Part shown: positions 1-9,559 of the stretch, piece by piece
Numbering within the stretch: the stretch's first letter is position 1
Layout: each line of letters opens with the position of its first letter
Source: Pararge aegeria
Taxonomy: Eukaryota; Arthropoda; Insecta; Lepidoptera; Nymphalidae
Direction: 5' to 3'
Length of the DNA stretch: 64,000 nt
Assembly: GCF_905163445.1 (NCBI RefSeq)
Contig: NC_053202.1
Coordinates: 6,324,001 to 6,388,000 of the forward strand
The notes under the pieces: generated by a model
What the model saw: only the letters and a program-made list of their open reading frames with translations
The model's database searches: none
What the model was told of the DNA's origin: nothing
Program-made: the position numbers and the translations under genes

Positions 1-205
1 TGGGTTCGATTCCCACAACTGGAAAATGTTTGTGTGATGAGCATGAATGTTTTCAGTGCAAGACACCGTGTTTATATGTATATTCTAAGTATTTATTTAT
101 AAAAATATTCGTCAGTCATTTTAGTACCCATAACACAAGCTACGCTTACTTTGGGGCTAGATGGCGATGTGTGTATTGTCGTAGTATATTTATGATTATT
201 TATTA
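1..205 (+). repeat. tRNA-derived SINE (family A), 5' end cut by window
   Basis: Starts inside the tRNA-like head at the B-box region (tgggttcgattcccac) and continues through the body with the landmarks shared by all family A copies: cataacacaagctacgctta, ctagatggcgatgtgtgt and tgtcgtagtatatttat, then a T/A-rich tail. Open frames over this stretch are SINE sequence and not a gene. The A box lies outside the window. Confidence 0.9.
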
Positions 206-261
206 TTACTTTTTTTTTTTTGTTTTTTGTCTCCTGTCTGTGCTAGCCCTGCTGAGGTAAA

Positions 262-372
262 AGTATTAAGTCCTAAGTGCCTATAATTACTCCGGTAACA
301 AAGCCCTTTAGATCGGAAAACGATGGCGATTAAAATAAGCATAGCGGTCGTACTTTCCCAGGCTAGCTCTAA
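262..372 (+). repeat. Dispersed repeat (family D) fragment
   Basis: A degenerate copy of the repeat that forms the array at 48850-50070: gaggt..taagtcc, ctccggtaaca, gccctttagat, aagcatagcggtcgtactt and ggctagctctaacacg occur in the same order. It sits just after a piece (220-255) resembling the end of the repeat at 12473-13008 (gtctcctg..tgctagccctgct). Confidence 0.6.
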
Positions 373-657
373 CACGAAAAGTGATAGTAAAATAGAAGTG
401 ATAGTGTGCAAATAATTTATAATGTGTATAATACCAAATTTGAAAAACCCCTGATATATGTACATTGTTCTACTAGTCAAGCCTTTTCATTCGATACCCA
501 TACTGAGGGAGTTGAAAAATATAGAATACATAATTTTGTACCGGCGGCCACCTGGAACCGATTTTTATCAAACATAGCTACAGAAACATACAACACCACC
601 GACAAATTTATATTTTAAACAGAAACAAAATCAAAATCGGTTCGGAAAATACAATAA

Positions 658-681
658 TAATAATAATAATAATAATAATAC
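658..681. repeat. (TAA)n microsatellite
   Basis: Eight TAA/ATA triplets in a row. No gene is visible from 373 to 1160; the short open frames there match nothing I recognise. Confidence 0.9.
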
Positions 682-1164
682 AATTTTCATTGACGCACTG
701 CAGTGTCGAGGCTTCCTCAGCACCGCCCTCAACACATTGTTATATTGAATACGCAGGGCGCTGTAGGCTCGCTGCGTGTAGTTCGTCCACAGACTGCACG
801 TGTAGAAAGATTGACAGTAGGCTCTAAACAGGCCAAACAGACACACACAAGTCAAATTTATAACACCCTATGGGTTTTGGAATAAAAACGACTAAACTAT
901 TGTAGGGGGAAATCTTGCACTGGGGGTAAACATAGTTCATTGTGAATACCGGGCTTGCAATCAGGTAATTGAGCGCTTCATACAGACATAAAGGTGTTGC
1001 CTGCACTATCATTTAATCTTATGATGGTGTAGCTTCGACTGAGTGAACCGCTGAGGTTGGTTTTCATATTACTGATTTTGATCAAATTAATGTTGGAGAA
1101 GGTGAGATGGACTTGAATAATACTCATTTTAACTTTTTGACACACACTGCATTTTTGTTCTGTA

Positions 1165-1405
1165 TTTGAGCAGGTCACGTCGCACGTGCTCCCAATATCA
1201 TTGGACAAAACACGCATCTCTATGGAAAGGTCCAGAGGGCATTAGAAAACGGGTTCGACCAAAGGTCCGATGGGCAGATGAAATTGAGAGTGATGCTGGC
1301 GAGAAATGGCTTGAAAGAGCGCTAAACAGAGCGAGTGGCAGAGGATGGAGGAGGCCTTTACCCACAAGGGGTTCTTTGTTTCATAACTCAATTTGTCAAA
1401 AATAA
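1165..1405 (+). pseudogene. LINE reverse-transcriptase C-terminal fragment
   Basis: The frame from 1166 reads RKRVRPKVRWADEIESDAG followed by EKWLERALNRASGRGW and ends at a stop. Basic residues, then RPKxRWxDEI, then an AG-x-W motif is the signature of the extreme C-terminus of many insect non-LTR retrotransposon RTs. Only about 60 residues survive, so it is a dead 5'-truncated copy. GRGWRR in place of the usual W-EEAFT suggests small frameshifts. The clade is not certain. Confidence 0.75.
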
Positions 1406-1407
1406 TT

Positions 1408-1472
1408 ATTTAACGTAACAAAGTTGCAAAATTTTAATAAGTTTAAAATTTTGCAACTTTGTTACGTTAAAT
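1408..1472. repeat. Perfect inverted repeat, 28-bp arms, 9-bp loop
   Basis: Arms 1408-1435 and 1445-1472 are exact reverse complements (atttaacgtaacaaagttgc at the outer left); the loop is aataagttt. It abuts the 3' side of the LINE RT fragment. No TE terminal motif is evident, so a local inverted duplication is as likely as a MITE. Confidence 0.95.
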
Positions 1473-2640
1473 ATACGATACGATTATATACGAATATACG
1501 ATTTTTGTGGTTAATCAACATTTCTGAAATATAGTTCAACGGTTACATATCACAATAATATAGTCCCGTTGTGACCACGATCCATGCTATATTTAAGAAA
1601 TTCGCAAAAGTCCTTTCCTTTTTTTTAGTGTTTTGTTAATTTTTTTCTGAACTTCAGTCAAGGAATAATAAAAGGCTTTTTAATTTATTATTTATTTATT
1701 TTTATTTTATATTCGGGCAGATTTTCCTGCTTCAAATCATCATTCTAAGGCTGGAAGATAGAAGTTGGCGAGTATGAAAGGTACATGTATTTACACATAT
1801 CCCTGATCAGTTTCTACGCGATATCGTACCGGAACGCTAAATTTATTTAGGCTTTTATCTTTAATAATATTTTTTGGTGTAAACTTTTGAATTATTTTTC
1901 GTAGTAGGTGCCCTATATTTTAGCTCTGGGGGCATTCTATGATTGCTTAAATCAGTGTTATAAAATAACACTACATACATATTGTTTACGTTTGGTTTCA
2001 GAAATATAATCTTTATTTTTAGGACTTCAAGATATGTCAAATATATTGAATGCCATTTTTAAATTTACTGTTTTGAGCGATATGGCGTATAATCACCAAT
2101 TAAATAATACACGTAGCGGATGTAGAATGTCTACGAAGTGCTACGAAAGATGGCAAGAATATTAAAATTTAAAAAAGAATGCGCTCTTGCTTGAAGCCTG
2201 CCAAATTTGAATCATCGACACTACGTTGTATAGAAAATATGCATTGAGATGGATGGTTTAATAAGTGGGATAAACGGAAGCAAAATATTCAGATTAATAA
2301 ATCTTTATTAAAAAATCCAACAAAATGGAAGCTTGAATTTATACCTATTCTGCGTTGCCATGCTACCGGACGCCGCATTAGATATTTCCCATAAAATGTT
2401 TTAAGTAAAACTAAATTTATTTTCATACATTTGAAATATATAAAATGTAATTTAATTTTTAAAAAAACACACAAAAAAATTTAAATTTACGTTTCAGAAC
2501 GTTTACTCGCGTAACTCTAAATATTTTTTTATTAAACCCGATTATAAATCGTGCACCGCCACCACCCGCTCTTTTAGGTGTTTCTGAATTTAGAATTCTC
2601 CGTGAAAAACTAGGAGAAAATCCTTTCTAAACGTTACTGC
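1473..2640. other. AT-rich DNA with one possible SINE C fragment
   Basis: No gene seen. Around 1690-1855 a degenerate minus-strand piece of SINE family C is suggested by gtttctacgcgatatcgtac and ccggaacgcta. The remainder is AT-rich, with no repeat I can name. Confidence 0.4.
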
Positions 2641-2659
2641 ATTATAAAGTTAGTGTACA

Positions 2660-2760
2660 TGCACCATTACAAACCTGCGCCGGGCTACCGCAGCGAGACC
2701 AGTTTCGTGCCGCGTTTCGGATTGGCCGCACGTCTGCGGACCGCTTTCGATATTCAAATA
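2660..2760 (+). promoter_or_regulatory. Candidate CpG-rich promoter
   Basis: A short GC- and CpG-rich patch inside AT-rich DNA, with several CG dinucleotides, an inverted CCAAT box (attgg, 2721-2725) and gcggaccgc. It matches none of the repeat families in the window. It lies just upstream of a stretch ending in a consensus splice donor. No TATA box is visible. Promoter function is inferred from composition and context only. Confidence 0.35.
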
Positions 2761-2883
2761 TTCAAAAAATAGCGCGAACTACGAGGATTTTGTGATAAGT
2801 GACAGTTTGGTTTTTTTTTTTATAAAACAAGTGAATGATTATTAAGTTTTTTATTGGAAGTGCAGGAACGAACTAATAAAAAA
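2761..2883 (+). other. Candidate non-coding first exon (5' UTR) ending at a GTAAGT donor
   Basis: Downstream of the CpG-rich patch the sequence becomes A/T-rich with gtgataagtgacagt and caagtgaatga, the texture of lepidopteran 5' UTRs, and ends aaaaaa|GTAAGT with the donor at 2884-2889. There is no long open frame or dispersed-repeat signature here. If real, the gene is on the plus strand and its coding exons lie beyond the window. No acceptor can be assigned. A chance GTAAGT in AT-rich DNA remains possible. Confidence 0.3.
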
Positions 2884-2889
2884 GTAAGT

Positions 2890-3239
2890 TGTTAAGTTTA
2901 GTAACACTTAGTAATAAAAAAATCTAAATAATTAAACATATATTTGAATCAACATTTTATTACGTAGTAAAATATTTTAAAGTAGGTATTATTCTATTAG
3001 TAAACCTTGGAGTAGATCGGCTTGTAGATAGCACTATGAGGTCTCGTGTTCGATTCCTTGGTCGGTTCAAAAATTGATTTCTGTCGGTATATTTAGTACC
3101 TACCGGGATAGCGTTAGGAAATAATTATGGCGTATTGGTGGGCTTAAAACAAGAACGGCTCGTACCTAGCAATACTTGACCTAATACCGTTCCTTAGCGT
3201 ATAAAAATCCTTAATATATATGCTAAGGAAGAAGATGAT
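2890..3239. other. Unassigned AT-rich sequence
   Basis: No gene. Around 3000-3080 there is a tRNA-like trace (tagatagcactatgaggtct, then gttcgattccttgg), possibly a decayed SINE head with a B box, too weak to assign to a family. Confidence 0.3.
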
Positions 3240-3350
3240 CTTTATGATCATCATCATATCAATCGTGGGACGACCACTGCTGGGTATTGCTTTTTGCCGT
3301 CCATTGCTTGCGTCCATCGGCTCACTGAGACTCGTTTTATGTACAAGCGT
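3240..3350 (-). repeat. RTE-like LINE 3' tail fragment
   Basis: On the minus strand this reads ...gccgatggacgcaagcaatg, cagcagtggtcgtcccacg, then a GATGAT-rich tail: the terminal layout of RTE-like LINE copies here (compare 3944-4157 and 43090-43148). No coding capacity. Confidence 0.55.
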
Positions 3351-3399
3351 TGAGTGATGCTGGTATATCTGGTTCTATTTAAATTACTTAAAAAGCCTT

Positions 3400-3485
3400 C
3401 GAAAAGTTACACGTGCGTGATTTGAACTCGGCCCCCGGAACGTGAAGTCGAGCTCCTACCTATTCCGGTATTACCGCGTATATAA
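3400..3485 (-). repeat. SINE family B, tRNA-like head fragment
   Basis: Minus-strand remnant with cggccccc, gaagtcgagctcctacc and a degraded ggctatcaccg equivalent, matching the head of family B (best copy 8350-8620). The 3' half is missing. Confidence 0.6.
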
Positions 3486-3943
3486 ACAAGTACATAATTA
3501 AAAATATTAATAACACGTCTGTGGAACACTGGAAATGCAAGGGCACCATACAGCGGCTACATTAACTTTTGTTTTCGAAAAATTGCTAAAATTACTTGGG
3601 ATAGTGTTGTCCCAACGATATATACAAATCTGTCAAGAAATTTCAGTCATACTAAAATAAATAGACTCATAAACATGCATATATAAACAATGAATACATT
3701 AAATTTATATTTAAGCTTTCCCGTGTAAAAATAAGGATGCCTCAGGTTTAGTCCGGGTAGCTCCACTCCAGTCCATTCAGGGCTTTTGTTACTGCGTACT
3801 AGAACGGAGTAAAAAGACCTAATACCGCAGTATAAACAAGATGTAGGTACAATATCTCTTCTTTATACTGATACGTGTTTTGTTCTTTATAGTACAAGGT
3901 TAGGTATCAATATTTTAAAGAAACTAAATATACCTATCATCGT

Positions 3944-4157
3944 CAACACATCAAACGATTGACGTCTACTGCTGTCAATACTTTTTTGTAGGGAGTTCCA
4001 AAATAACGGGTCGCTTGATTCCAGCGACTCGTTTAATGTCGTCTGTCCACCTCGTTAGGGGCCGTCCAACGCTGCGTTTTCCGGTGCGAGGTCGCCATTT
4101 CAACACCTTGGGATCCCAAAGACAATCGGTTCTTCGAACTATGTGCTCCACATACCT
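3944..4157 (-). pseudogene. RTE-like LINE RT C-terminus and 3' tail
   Basis: Read on the minus strand it encodes a decayed WRPRTGKRSVGRP..RWTDDIKRVAG-type end (aggtggacagacgacattaa at the core) and then the cagcagtagacgtcaatcg tail with a TGATGAT run. It matches the copies at 35105-35500, 42907-43148 and 31118-31550. The copy is 5'-truncated and mutated, hence inactive. Confidence 0.75.
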
Positions 4158-4159
4158 AC

Positions 4160-5461
4160 ATTTATTAATAATTTAAAATAAAGTAGTGTTTTTACAATTT
4201 ATCGTTTTTCTAAGGACGGCTATTTATGTGTGTCTGTGTAGATACTACTTAGTACAAACATAGCTCAATTTATCGCGCGAAGATGATTCTAAGTTTTTTT
4301 TATCACCGTTGCCATTAACGGCCGGACCATGTAATAAATAATAAATGCAAGGACTCGTAATTTCTTGTTTTCTTACGAGAAAGTAAGTTATTTTCGGGCT
4401 ATTTTGATAATGATATTAGAAAATCGTCTCAGCGTTTTATTAAATTAGCTGACGCTGCGAGATACGGCGTAAACATAAATTACTTCAGACAAAATTACTT
4501 TGAAAGTAGGTGCTCATGCATTTTTAAACAAAAATAATGGTACTCCATTTTGAATTAAATCATTATCGGTTTTTACTTTATGACTTTTTTTCTGAATAAA
4601 AATGAATGCATAAAATATACATGTTCATTTTTATTGTACACCACAAAAAATTAATTAAGCACAGAAATATAAAAACAAAAGAGCACGTTAGAATTTAACA
4701 TAAGTACACATTCTTTTCGGGTAAGTTCTTTTGACGAAATGTGATTTAATTACGAAGTATGAAATAATATTTAATGTTATTTTAATTTTTACAATTGTTT
4801 AAACTGTATAATTTCATTTTACTTTTAGTAATAAGGCCAATGTTTTCTCCAGTGAATTTAAATTTTTTCGACATAATGTCGTTTAAGAATTGAAAATAAA
4901 ATTTTTATTATTGCTTTTTCAGTTTTAAATTTTATGTTAATTAACCGTTAAAGTCTTGCTTTTAACACTGTATTAATTTGAAAATCCAAATTGCACGCAC
5001 TATGGGTTCTTCGTTTGTATTAAAATATTTTTTTATTGTTATTACTTGTTCTGCGTACCTAAAAATAAAATGAAAATATTAATAATAAGTATTCAGAAGT
5101 AAAATTTATTCGCAAATTCAAAGGAATAAACCCGAAATCTGGCATTGCAGGAATTTACGAACTGGAAGCAATGTTTTGTCGAGACAGTATCATGCTAATA
5201 TTATGATTTATTTTGTTTCCGTCTCGATGAACAGACAGAAAATAGTCAAAAATAGGAATTTACGCACAGATGACATCGAGAATTTTATAGATAGAGTTCT
5301 AAAATTTTGATGTGATTCAATTTCAGTATATTCTTTAATAATATACTCTGATGAATATTTTTTTATAAAATACATAAATACTTATAACTGCGCCAGTCGG
5401 CCGTCGGAATAAATCAGTAATTAAAAAAAAAGTGTTCCTTCAACATAAATCATCATGTGGA
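4160..5461. other. AT-rich DNA without recognisable features
   Basis: About 1.3 kb of AT-rich sequence. I see no gene, no RNA gene and no member of the repeat families found elsewhere. It could be single-copy intronic DNA if the upstream first-exon candidate is real. Confidence 0.4.
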
Positions 5462-5592
5462 CATTCAAAATAAAAAATGATCATCATATCAACCAATTGT
5501 CGGTCTTACAGGGCACGGGGTTCCTCCCACAATGAGATGGCCTTAAGGCCGTAGTCCACCATGCTGGCACATTGCGGATTGGTGGAAAAATG
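5462..5592 (-). repeat. SINE family B, 3' half
   Basis: Minus-strand copy with gggcacggggttcctcccac, ggccgtagtccaccatgct and attgcggattggtgg, the 3' half of family B ending in a TGATGAT tail. The tRNA-like head is absent. Confidence 0.7.
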
Positions 5593-5944
5593 ATCAAAAT
5601 ACTGAAAAATCATTCATATTTGTAATTAAACTTATAGTTCCTCGACTTTTTTTTGTTTACAATATGTCGTTTGGTTGCTGCTATTTAGAATATTGATTAT
5701 TGTCATCTTCAGCTATACTTGCAAGATTAAGACAAATCGATTGACGTAAAAATCATCATAATCCGCCCATGCGTGTAGCAAGAAGCAATGAAAGCCTAAA
5801 GAAATACTTTGATTTGATAACACATTTTTCATAGACAATCAGGCTTCTGACCTTAAAGAGTACATTTAATGCCAATTGCCATATCACTATTCTCACTGGA
5901 ATTTAATCATCATTAAATTTAATCATTTTTAGTTGCAATCTTCA
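5593..5944. other. Unassigned AT-rich sequence
   Basis: No gene or repeat recognised between the family B fragment and the SINE tail at 5945. Confidence 0.4.
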
Positions 5945-6104
5945 TTTTAAAATAAATAAATAAATAATAAATAAATAAATATACTACGATAATACACACA
6001 TCACCATCTAGCCCTAAAATAAGTGTTAGCTTGTGTTATGGGTACTAAGATGACTGATGAATATTTTTATGAATAATATACATAAATACTTAGAATATAC
6101 ATAC
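5945..6104 (-). repeat. SINE family A body/tail joined to a LINE terminus
   Basis: Minus-strand family A body (catcaccatctagcccta, cttgtgttatgggtacta, gatgactgatgaatattttt) with a TAAA-rich tail on the left. It has no tRNA-like head. On the coding strand it begins within a few bases of the stop codon of the RT remnant at 6106-6348, so it may be the natural 3' UTR of that LINE and not a truncated SINE. Confidence 0.75.
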
Positions 6105-6105
6105 A

Positions 6106-6348
6106 TTAAAGTACGGAGGTCAGCCGGTGGAAAATCGTACGATAATGTGCCATCTTCTTCAATTCCGAATAGGTATGTCCGGTCCACTCTCTTATATCGT
6201 CGAACCACTTCTTCCTCGGTCTCCCAGGTGCTCTTTTCCCGGTAATTTCAAGGATCAACCTTGGGAACTCGAACTGGAATCTATCTGTAGGTGACCGAAA
6301 AACGAAACCTTCCTTTGTATGACGGGTGTCATTAGTTTCCGTTGGCAT
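6106..6348 (-). pseudogene. LINE RT C-terminal fragment with SINE-like 3' tail
   Basis: The 80-residue frame contains GKRAPGRPRKKWFDDIREWTG followed by a Y-x-E-L...A-x-x-R-x-x-F-x-R-L-T ending and a stop at 6106-6108. PGRPRKKWxDDI with a downstream WTG and A..R is typical of the far C-terminus of insect non-LTR RTs. The upstream RT domain is missing. The sequence after the stop is the family A SINE body, which is how a LINE that mobilises a tail-sharing SINE would look. Confidence 0.7.
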
Positions 6349-6636
6349 TTGGCCCTTCGTAATACTTGAGCAATTTAATAATGTATTTTATTACTTAAAT
6401 AACAACCATTTTAGCGATGCTCTCAGCAATGTAGCACAGTGAAGAACCACCTTTGTACACAGTTTGTATACAGTTTTCATACTTTGTGCAATGTGTCTTC
6501 ATGTAGCGCTCACGAAGATTTATGTCCGCAACAATGCTTCTAGTATATTAAGCACCTCATTATAGCACATAGTTATTTTTCCGGACTTAATCATGACAAT
6601 AATGACAATATTTATACTAGTTAATCATGAAAATAT
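6349..6636. other. Unassigned sequence
   Basis: No gene or repeat recognised; moderately AT-rich. Confidence 0.35.
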
Positions 6637-6890
6637 GACGGCCTATTGGCGCAGACGTTAGCGATCCTGCTTTCTGAGTCCAAGGCGGTGGGTTCGATTC
6701 CCACAACTGGTAAATCTTTGTGTGAAGAACGTGAATGTGTTTATATGTTTATTATAGGTATTTATGTATATTATTCATAAAAAAAAATATTCATCACACA
6801 TCTTAGTACCCAAAACACAAGCTACGCTTACTTTGGAGCTGGATGGCGATGTTTGTATTGTCGAATTATATTTATTTATTGAATATAAAT
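6637..6890 (+). repeat. SINE family A, near full length
   Basis: Starts acggcctattggcgcag (A-box region), has a B box ggttcgattcc, then the body (cacaagctacgcttacttt, tggatggcgatgtttgt) and an ATTTATT tail. Internal deletions between head and body, and gagctggatgg for gggctagatgg, mark an older copy. Confidence 0.92.
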
Positions 6891-6937
6891 ATATATGGTA
6901 TATCTATACAATATATAATTATATCTATGGTAAATTA

Positions 6938-7140
6938 AAAAGTGATAGCCTAGTGGCTAAGGCTTCGGTTTTCCTTTCTTGGAGACCGAGTTCGAGCCCC
7001 GACACGCACCACATACTTTTATATATTATTATATATATACGGTGTAGGAAAACATCGTCATGAAACCTGCATGCCTTAGAGTTCTCCATAATGTTTTCGA
7101 CGGCGAGTGAAGTCTACCAATACTACTTATATTAATTATT
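6938..7140 (+). repeat. SINE family B, internally disrupted
   Basis: The head gtgatagcctagtggctaag and gagttcgagcccc (B-box-like) are followed by an AT-rich interruption. The copy then resumes with aggaaaacatcgtcatgaaa, cctgcatgcc and gagttctccataatgttttc. The usual cttctaagttatgtgcgttt segment is replaced. Confidence 0.75.
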
Positions 7141-7200
7141 CTAAACTAAAGTAAAAGCTAGTCGCCGACACCAGAGTCTAAAGTAAGGAAAAAAAATTAT

Positions 7201-7728
7201 GTACTCTGCAGTGGCGTGCATAGACCGTATGCACAGGGTATGCAGATGATATAAAATGAGTTATATATATCCAGTACGAGTTATAAAAACTTAAGGGTAG
7301 GCTTTTTATAACTCTTACGATGCCTATCCTTAAGTTATTTATAACTCGCACTGGAGATTTTTAACATCTTTATATATATATTTCTTGTGTGCGTGTGTAT
7401 GACACTGTACTCCTCCTAGACGGCTGGACCGATTTGATTGAATTTTTCGGTATGCGTTTGAGTGGCACCCTGAATGGTTTAGATTCACAAATCAGCCCGA
7501 AAGATGGCGCTGGGGTCAGCTAGTTTTATATAATCTGCATACCCTGTGCATACCTATTTGGTTGCCTGGAAGAGATCGCTACGTAGCGATAAGGCCGCTA
7601 AATTGTATACTTTTTGTTAAATTTTTATTTATGATTTTACTATATGTTTATGTGGTGTACAATAAAAGTGTATACATTCATTCATTCATTCATACCCTCT
7701 ATGCACCGTGCACGCCACTGGTAGTCTG
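7201..7728. mobile_element. Composite hAT-type MITE with 8-bp target duplications
   Basis: The outer ends are inverted: cagtggcgtgcatag at 7209 and the matching cacgccactg ending 7720. Flanks gtactctg (7201-7208) and gtagtctg (7721-7728) form an 8-bp target duplication with one mismatch, as expected for hAT elements. Inside, gggtatgcagatgatataaa and a palindromic pair around ggtaggctttttataactc recur in the copies at 20274 and 51982. This copy also carries two insertions: a LINE-like tail (about 7380-7525) and the LINE 3' end at 7559-7700. There is no transposase, so it is non-autonomous. Confidence 0.8.
7559..7700 (+). repeat. LINE 3' end of the ggttgcctggaagagatcgc family, ATTC tail
   Basis: Begins ggttgcctggaagagatcgc, has agcgataaggccgc, and ends tggtgtacaataaaagtgta with an (ATTC)n tail. 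The same end occurs at 48203-48330 and in part at 14945, 15074, 27620, 35940, 38370 and 40715. The aataaa within the tail probably acts as its poly(A) signal. It lies within the hAT MITE. Confidence 0.75.
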
Positions 7729-7784
7729 TACCTGTACTGTAAAGAGTTTATAGTGTACGAGACCAGAAAGAGGGTAGTACTACC

Positions 7785-7895
7785 GCCGTGCTTATTGGTG
7801 ACAATTAGCAGCAATAATGTGTTTCGGTCTTAAGGGCGTGGTTGCCGGTTTAATGACAGGCACATTGGGCTGAACACCTACGCCTCAAGTTGTTG
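7785..7895 (-). repeat. Dispersed repeat (family D) fragment
   Basis: Minus-strand match to family D: taccgccgtgcttatt, cagcaataatgtgtttcggt, aagggcgtggttgccggt and gaacacctacgcctca are the reverse complements of the conserved blocks in the array at 48850-50070. Confidence 0.75.
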
Positions 7896-7907
7896 GACAC
7901 AAGGTGA

Positions 7908-8340
7908 ATGTTTGCAGGACGTGTTCCTTGCATGTCCTGTGAAGTGCTGATCTGGTTATGGTTGTCTGGGTATGGTTTTCCAAATACCAAAAATATAAAC
8001 GTTTTAGTTTTATTAAACATTACTGAACCGGTTTTGATGCGACACTATAGTAAGGTTGTTGTTCTAAAAATACTTCTTTACACGACATATTACACTAGGT
8101 AGATCCATTAGTGATCTGATTGGTCTATTTTTACACGTCTCCTCTCCGCTCCGCTGAGTGGAAACGCACCTAAACGCAGTGTAATGAAGCGTGGGTTAGT
8201 AATAACCGTACCGTTACGTGATGTACAGATCTTTTACGGTTTACCCGATTACGATGAAGGAAAAGAAGGGTACTTTTTTGTATTTTTTTAACAGGCTATT
8301 TATATGTGTCTGTGTAGATGTTTCATTGAAACGTCGAAAC
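7908..8340. other. Unassigned sequence
   Basis: No gene or confident repeat. Around 8110-8215 there is a patch rich in CG-containing words with no known counterpart in this window. Confidence 0.3.
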
Positions 8341-8344
8341 AATT

Positions 8345-8622
8345 GTGTACTCCGTTGGGCCAGTAATGGGTTAGGCCGTAGTTCACCAAGCTGGCCCAGT
8401 GCGGATTGGTGGACTTCACACACCTTTAAGAATATTATGGAGAACTCTCAAGGAAGCAGGTTTCCTCCCGATGTTTTCCTGCACTGTTGAAACCAGTGAT
8501 ATTTGAATTGCTTAAAACGCACATACAATAAAAAAACTGGAGGTGCGTGTTGGTATTCGAGCTCACTCCCCCGCGGAAAGTGAAGTCGAAGTCCTACTCA
8601 ATCAATCTATCACCGCTTAAAT
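8345..8622 (-). repeat. SINE family B, best copy
   Basis: Nearly complete on the minus strand. Left to right it carries gggccagtaatgggtt, ggccgtagttcaccaagctg, cagtgcggattggtggactt, ttatggagaactctcaagga, gatgttttcctgcac, ttgcttaaaacgcacata, then the head: tattcgagctcac (degenerate B box), gaagtcgaagtcctac and a decayed ggctatcaccgc. The tRNA-like head followed by an unrelated body is the normal SINE plan. Confidence 0.85.
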
Positions 8623-8934
8623 TTTATTATATTTTTCCTAAAGTGAATATCCACACCCTCACTCGTTTTTCAAGGTTGGCTGGTAGAAAATTCTTTTGAA
8701 TTAAGTGCCTCTAATTGTTAACCGTTTTTGGTTGTGCAATAATGTGATTAAATAAGATAATTTTTTGCAATACATTTTTGTTACCTACTATTCCTACACC
8801 TATACCTAGTGTAAACCTTACTTTTTCTCATAATAGATGCAAAAAGTTTTATGTAGGTATAGCTCCCATTTGCACCCTCGATTAAAAATTTACACTTTCC
8901 TTTTCCCTTGCAAGTAAAACAGTCAAGGGTAGGC

Positions 8935-9045
8935 TGGTTTTCGGATTTCACCCTCCCCGCACTCCAATACCGTTGAACTTTTGAGGCCAAATCTCTTATT
9001 ATAATACCGTAGTTTATTATAGACTAATAATTTTGCTTTTTTTAT
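8935..9045 (+). repeat. Outlying unit of the degenerate tandem repeat
   Basis: Contains gaacttttgaggccaaatct followed by cttattataataccgtag, matching the gaagtatcgaggccacatct and cttattatattcacgtgg section of the array at 9560-10530. It is separated from that array by the repeat at 9205-9498. Confidence 0.6.
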
Positions 9046-9204
9046 ATCTAGATATCATTAACAGAATAACGTACGGCGATCTGAAAATTTGTAAAACTTC
9101 CCATTGACTTCCACGTATATTTTAAGACCTAAATTAGCTAAATCGGCCCAGCTTTTCTGGAGTTGTAGTGAGACTCACGAACAGCAATTCATTTATATTA
9201 TATA

Positions 9205-9498
9205 TTATATCTATAAATATAAAAATGTTATGTTGTTTTGTGTACGCTTCAAAAACTCAAAAAGTTCTGCACTGATCGAGCTGAATTTTAGCATGATATA
9301 TAATCCGCATCAAGGATTGTTTTCATTTATTTTTAACATCAGTCGTATAACGATCGATGTACCAGTGACCGCGCCATCTGCTGAAAGCGAGAAAAACACT
9401 CGCTGACATATGTAATGTATTCTTTGATTTGTTCCTCATTTCTCAACAATTCTACAAAAAATGTGCCAAAGCGAAGCGTGGCAGGGTACTAGTATTAC
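9205..9498 (+). repeat. Interspersed repeat ending in aagcgaagcgtggc
   Basis: Starts at tataaatataaaaatg, has gtgtacgcttcaaaaactca and atctgctgaaagcgag, and ends gccaaagcgaagcgtggca, gggtactagt. I recognise this as a common lepidopteran interspersed repeat but cannot fix its class. A TA run follows at 9500-9530. Confidence 0.55.
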
Positions 9499-9559
9499 AC
9501 ATATATATATATATAGATATATATAGATAGCAAAGCTTATTGTGGTTAAGGTACCGATA

